A DNA stretch of 13,862 nucleotides, from contig DAOVNV010000034.1 of assembly GCA_030630015.1 (NCBI GenBank), positions 1 to 13,862 of the forward strand, in the 5' to 3' direction. The number at the start of each line of letters is the position of its first letter. Positions within the stretch are counted from its first letter, which is position 1. The notes under the pieces were generated by a model, which saw nothing but the letters and a program-made list of their open reading frames with translations, searched no databases and was not told the origin of the DNA. A program made the translations under genes and the position numbers. The DNA comes from Desulfuromonadales bacterium. GTDB taxonomy: Bacteria > Desulfobacterota > Desulfuromonadia > Desulfuromonadales > BM103. Of this stretch, positions 12,654-13,862 are shown piece after piece.

Positions 12654-13862
12654 TTACCAGATCGACTCCCGCATGTAGATCAGCCTCTGGTTTCCTTTAA
12701 AAATACCAAAAGTCGCTTTTGCGGCAGGATTGTTTCCACCCGGTTGCAACCATTCCATATCTGCCCCGGTGGCCTGCGACAGATCAAGAGTCAAATCGAC
12801 ACTCCCTTCATTTCCCGCCCCTGGAGCACTTAAATTGAGATTATTACCGATTCCGGAGAGCAATATCCCGGTACCCGACGCAGCAGTATCCGAGCTGGTC
12901 AGATTCCCTTGAAAACTACTCAAAAAAAGATGCAAGGCATCGTAAGAGGTGCAATTATCCAGGGAATTGAGTAGAAAACCATTGCCATCATAATATTCGG
13001 TAAGAACAGGAATCGTCAGTGGCAAAGTTTCCGGACCATAGGCATTCTGCAATTGCATTTGCCCGTAACGAATTTCCGTGCCAGTGGGTGAGAATGCGCT
13101 CGGCAATCCCGTCGCAGCAATTCCGTCACTATCAACAACTGAGGTGACGGAAAGCTGGATATCACTGGTGAAAGGGGCGACAAGAGCGTTATCCTCACGC
13201 ATATAGGTAAACTGATCAACTTCCAGGGTAAAGGCCAGGGTTCCATCATCATTTTGCACTAAATGACTTGAAGGCGCCCAAGTCAGGGCAAGTGGTGTCC
13301 CCAATGTACCTGTATGGCTGGCATCGGCGGTGACTGCCGGCATGCTGATTTGCGTCGCAGGGTCAGTTAATTTAACAAAATCATCCCGATAATTAACCGT
13401 CGTGTTCCCGGCACTGTCAGTCGCAGTGATCAGCATTTCGGGAAAATTGGAGGAGACGTAGCTGAAGGTCTGGCCGGAATAGGTAAACCCTGAGCAACCA
13501 TCTTGCAACACACCGTTATTTGTTATCGATGTCATGAAATGATCCGGGGTAAATCTGCCGATATTTTCCGAAGTTGCGGCAGGTAATGGCACTCCGAAAT
13601 AGACCGGCGGTGTTGCGGTGAACGTAAAGACTCCAACTTCTGAGACGGTCTGATTGCTGATGACATGCTCACCGTTATCGGCCGCTGAGATATCGATTGA
13701 TGACACTCCGATCATTCCGGAACTGACACCGGCACCGGATGGTGCAACCAGGTTATGCGTGATCGGAATTGAGTTCAGTTGGAAATTCTGTGTTGTCGGG
13801 TTCCCACTACAAAAGTCCGTGTCACCGGACAATTCCCAGCAGAGGCCTTTCACTTTGAGGTT
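12654..13862 (-). CDS. MshQ-like DUF6701 protein, C-terminal part (5' end beyond the window)
   Basis: The frame is open to the window edge, so 402 C-terminal residues are seen and the start is missing. A GTG at 13853 is internal, not a start I would trust. The C-terminal half fits DUF6701 (PF20419), found in MSHA pilus biogenesis protein MshQ: RFTPDHF, then RYGQMQLQNAYGPETLPLTIPV, EYYDGNGFLLNSLDNCTSYD with the family's conserved Asp-Asn-Cys-Thr, and a closing ATFGIFKGNQRLIYMRE. The N-terminal visible part has CWELSG and Ser/Thr-rich beta-sandwich-like sequence. It is expected to be extracellular or pilus-tip associated. By eye it is less GC-rich than the operons to the left. The role in type IV pili is inferred from the family. 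Confidence 0.8.
   Translation of the reverse strand, partial: NLKVKGLCWELSGDTDFCSGNPTTQNFQLNSIPITHNLVAPSGAGVSSGMIGVSSIDISAADNGEHVISNQTVSEVGVFTFTATPPVYFGVPLPAATSENIGRFTPDHFMTSITNNGVLQDGCSGFTYSGQTFSYVSSNFPEMLITATDSAGNTTVNYRDDFVKLTDPATQISMPAVTADASHTGTLGTPLALTWAPSSHLVQNDDGTLAFTLEVDQFTYMREDNALVAPFTSDIQLSVTSVVDSDGIAATGLPSAFSPTGTEIRYGQMQLQNAYGPETLPLTIPVLTEYYDGNGFLLNSLDNCTSYDALHLFLSSFQGNLTSSDTAASGTGILLSGIGNNLNLSAPGAGNEGSVDLTLDLSQATGADMEWLQPGGNNPAAKATFGIFKGNQRLIYMRESIW

Overview
The window reads like a chromosomal segment of a Gram-negative, acetate-oxidising anaerobe, most likely a member of the Desulfuromonadales (Geobacter, Desulfuromonas or Pelobacter relatives). This is inferred from gene content: a succinyl-CoA:acetate CoA-transferase, an RpoH sigma factor behind a CIRCE operator, BamD and OmpA envelope proteins, and repeat families of a type I associate with that order. 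No rRNA or tRNA gene, CRISPR array or transposase gene was found.

Left part (1-4565, + strand): an operon for a LolCDE/MacB-type ABC system. It contains the last codons of an upstream gene, two paralogous FtsX-domain permeases, an ATPase and a secreted outer-membrane beta-barrel. Gene junctions are tight (a 2-nt gap, a 5-nt gap and an ATGA overlap), except between permease 2 and the ATPase. That 147-nt gap carries two clusters of a 7-bp tandem repeat in opposite orientation. Next is ompA (4687-5874) with a perfect 12-bp terminator, then a 139-nt inverted repeat (6002-6140).

Middle (6169-8233, - strand): crcB (fluoride channel), a DUF190 gene, a TerB-like gene and an MnmM/YtqB-type methyltransferase gene. 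A pair of facing REP-like palindromes lies between crcB and the DUF190 gene, and a third heptamer cluster abuts the methyltransferase start codon. crcB and rpoH are divergent. Each has a recognisable promoter, with a hairpin between them and a perfect CIRCE over the expected rpoH transcription start.

Right part (8446-13862): rpoH and bamD (+), a 20-bp terminator stem, then the CoA-transferase gene (+) with a near-consensus promoter, a leader of about 220 nt and a GC-rich terminator. Nearly 500 bp without a gene follow, filled with degenerate repeat fragments. The window closes with the C-terminal 402 codons of an MshQ-like DUF6701 protein (- strand) that runs off the edge.

Taken together, most genes concern the cell envelope and stress (ABC/Lol-like module, OmpA, BamD, RpoH, fluoride export), plus one central-carbon enzyme. 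I see no complete new defence or mobile system. The most unusual material is the non-coding repeat structure.
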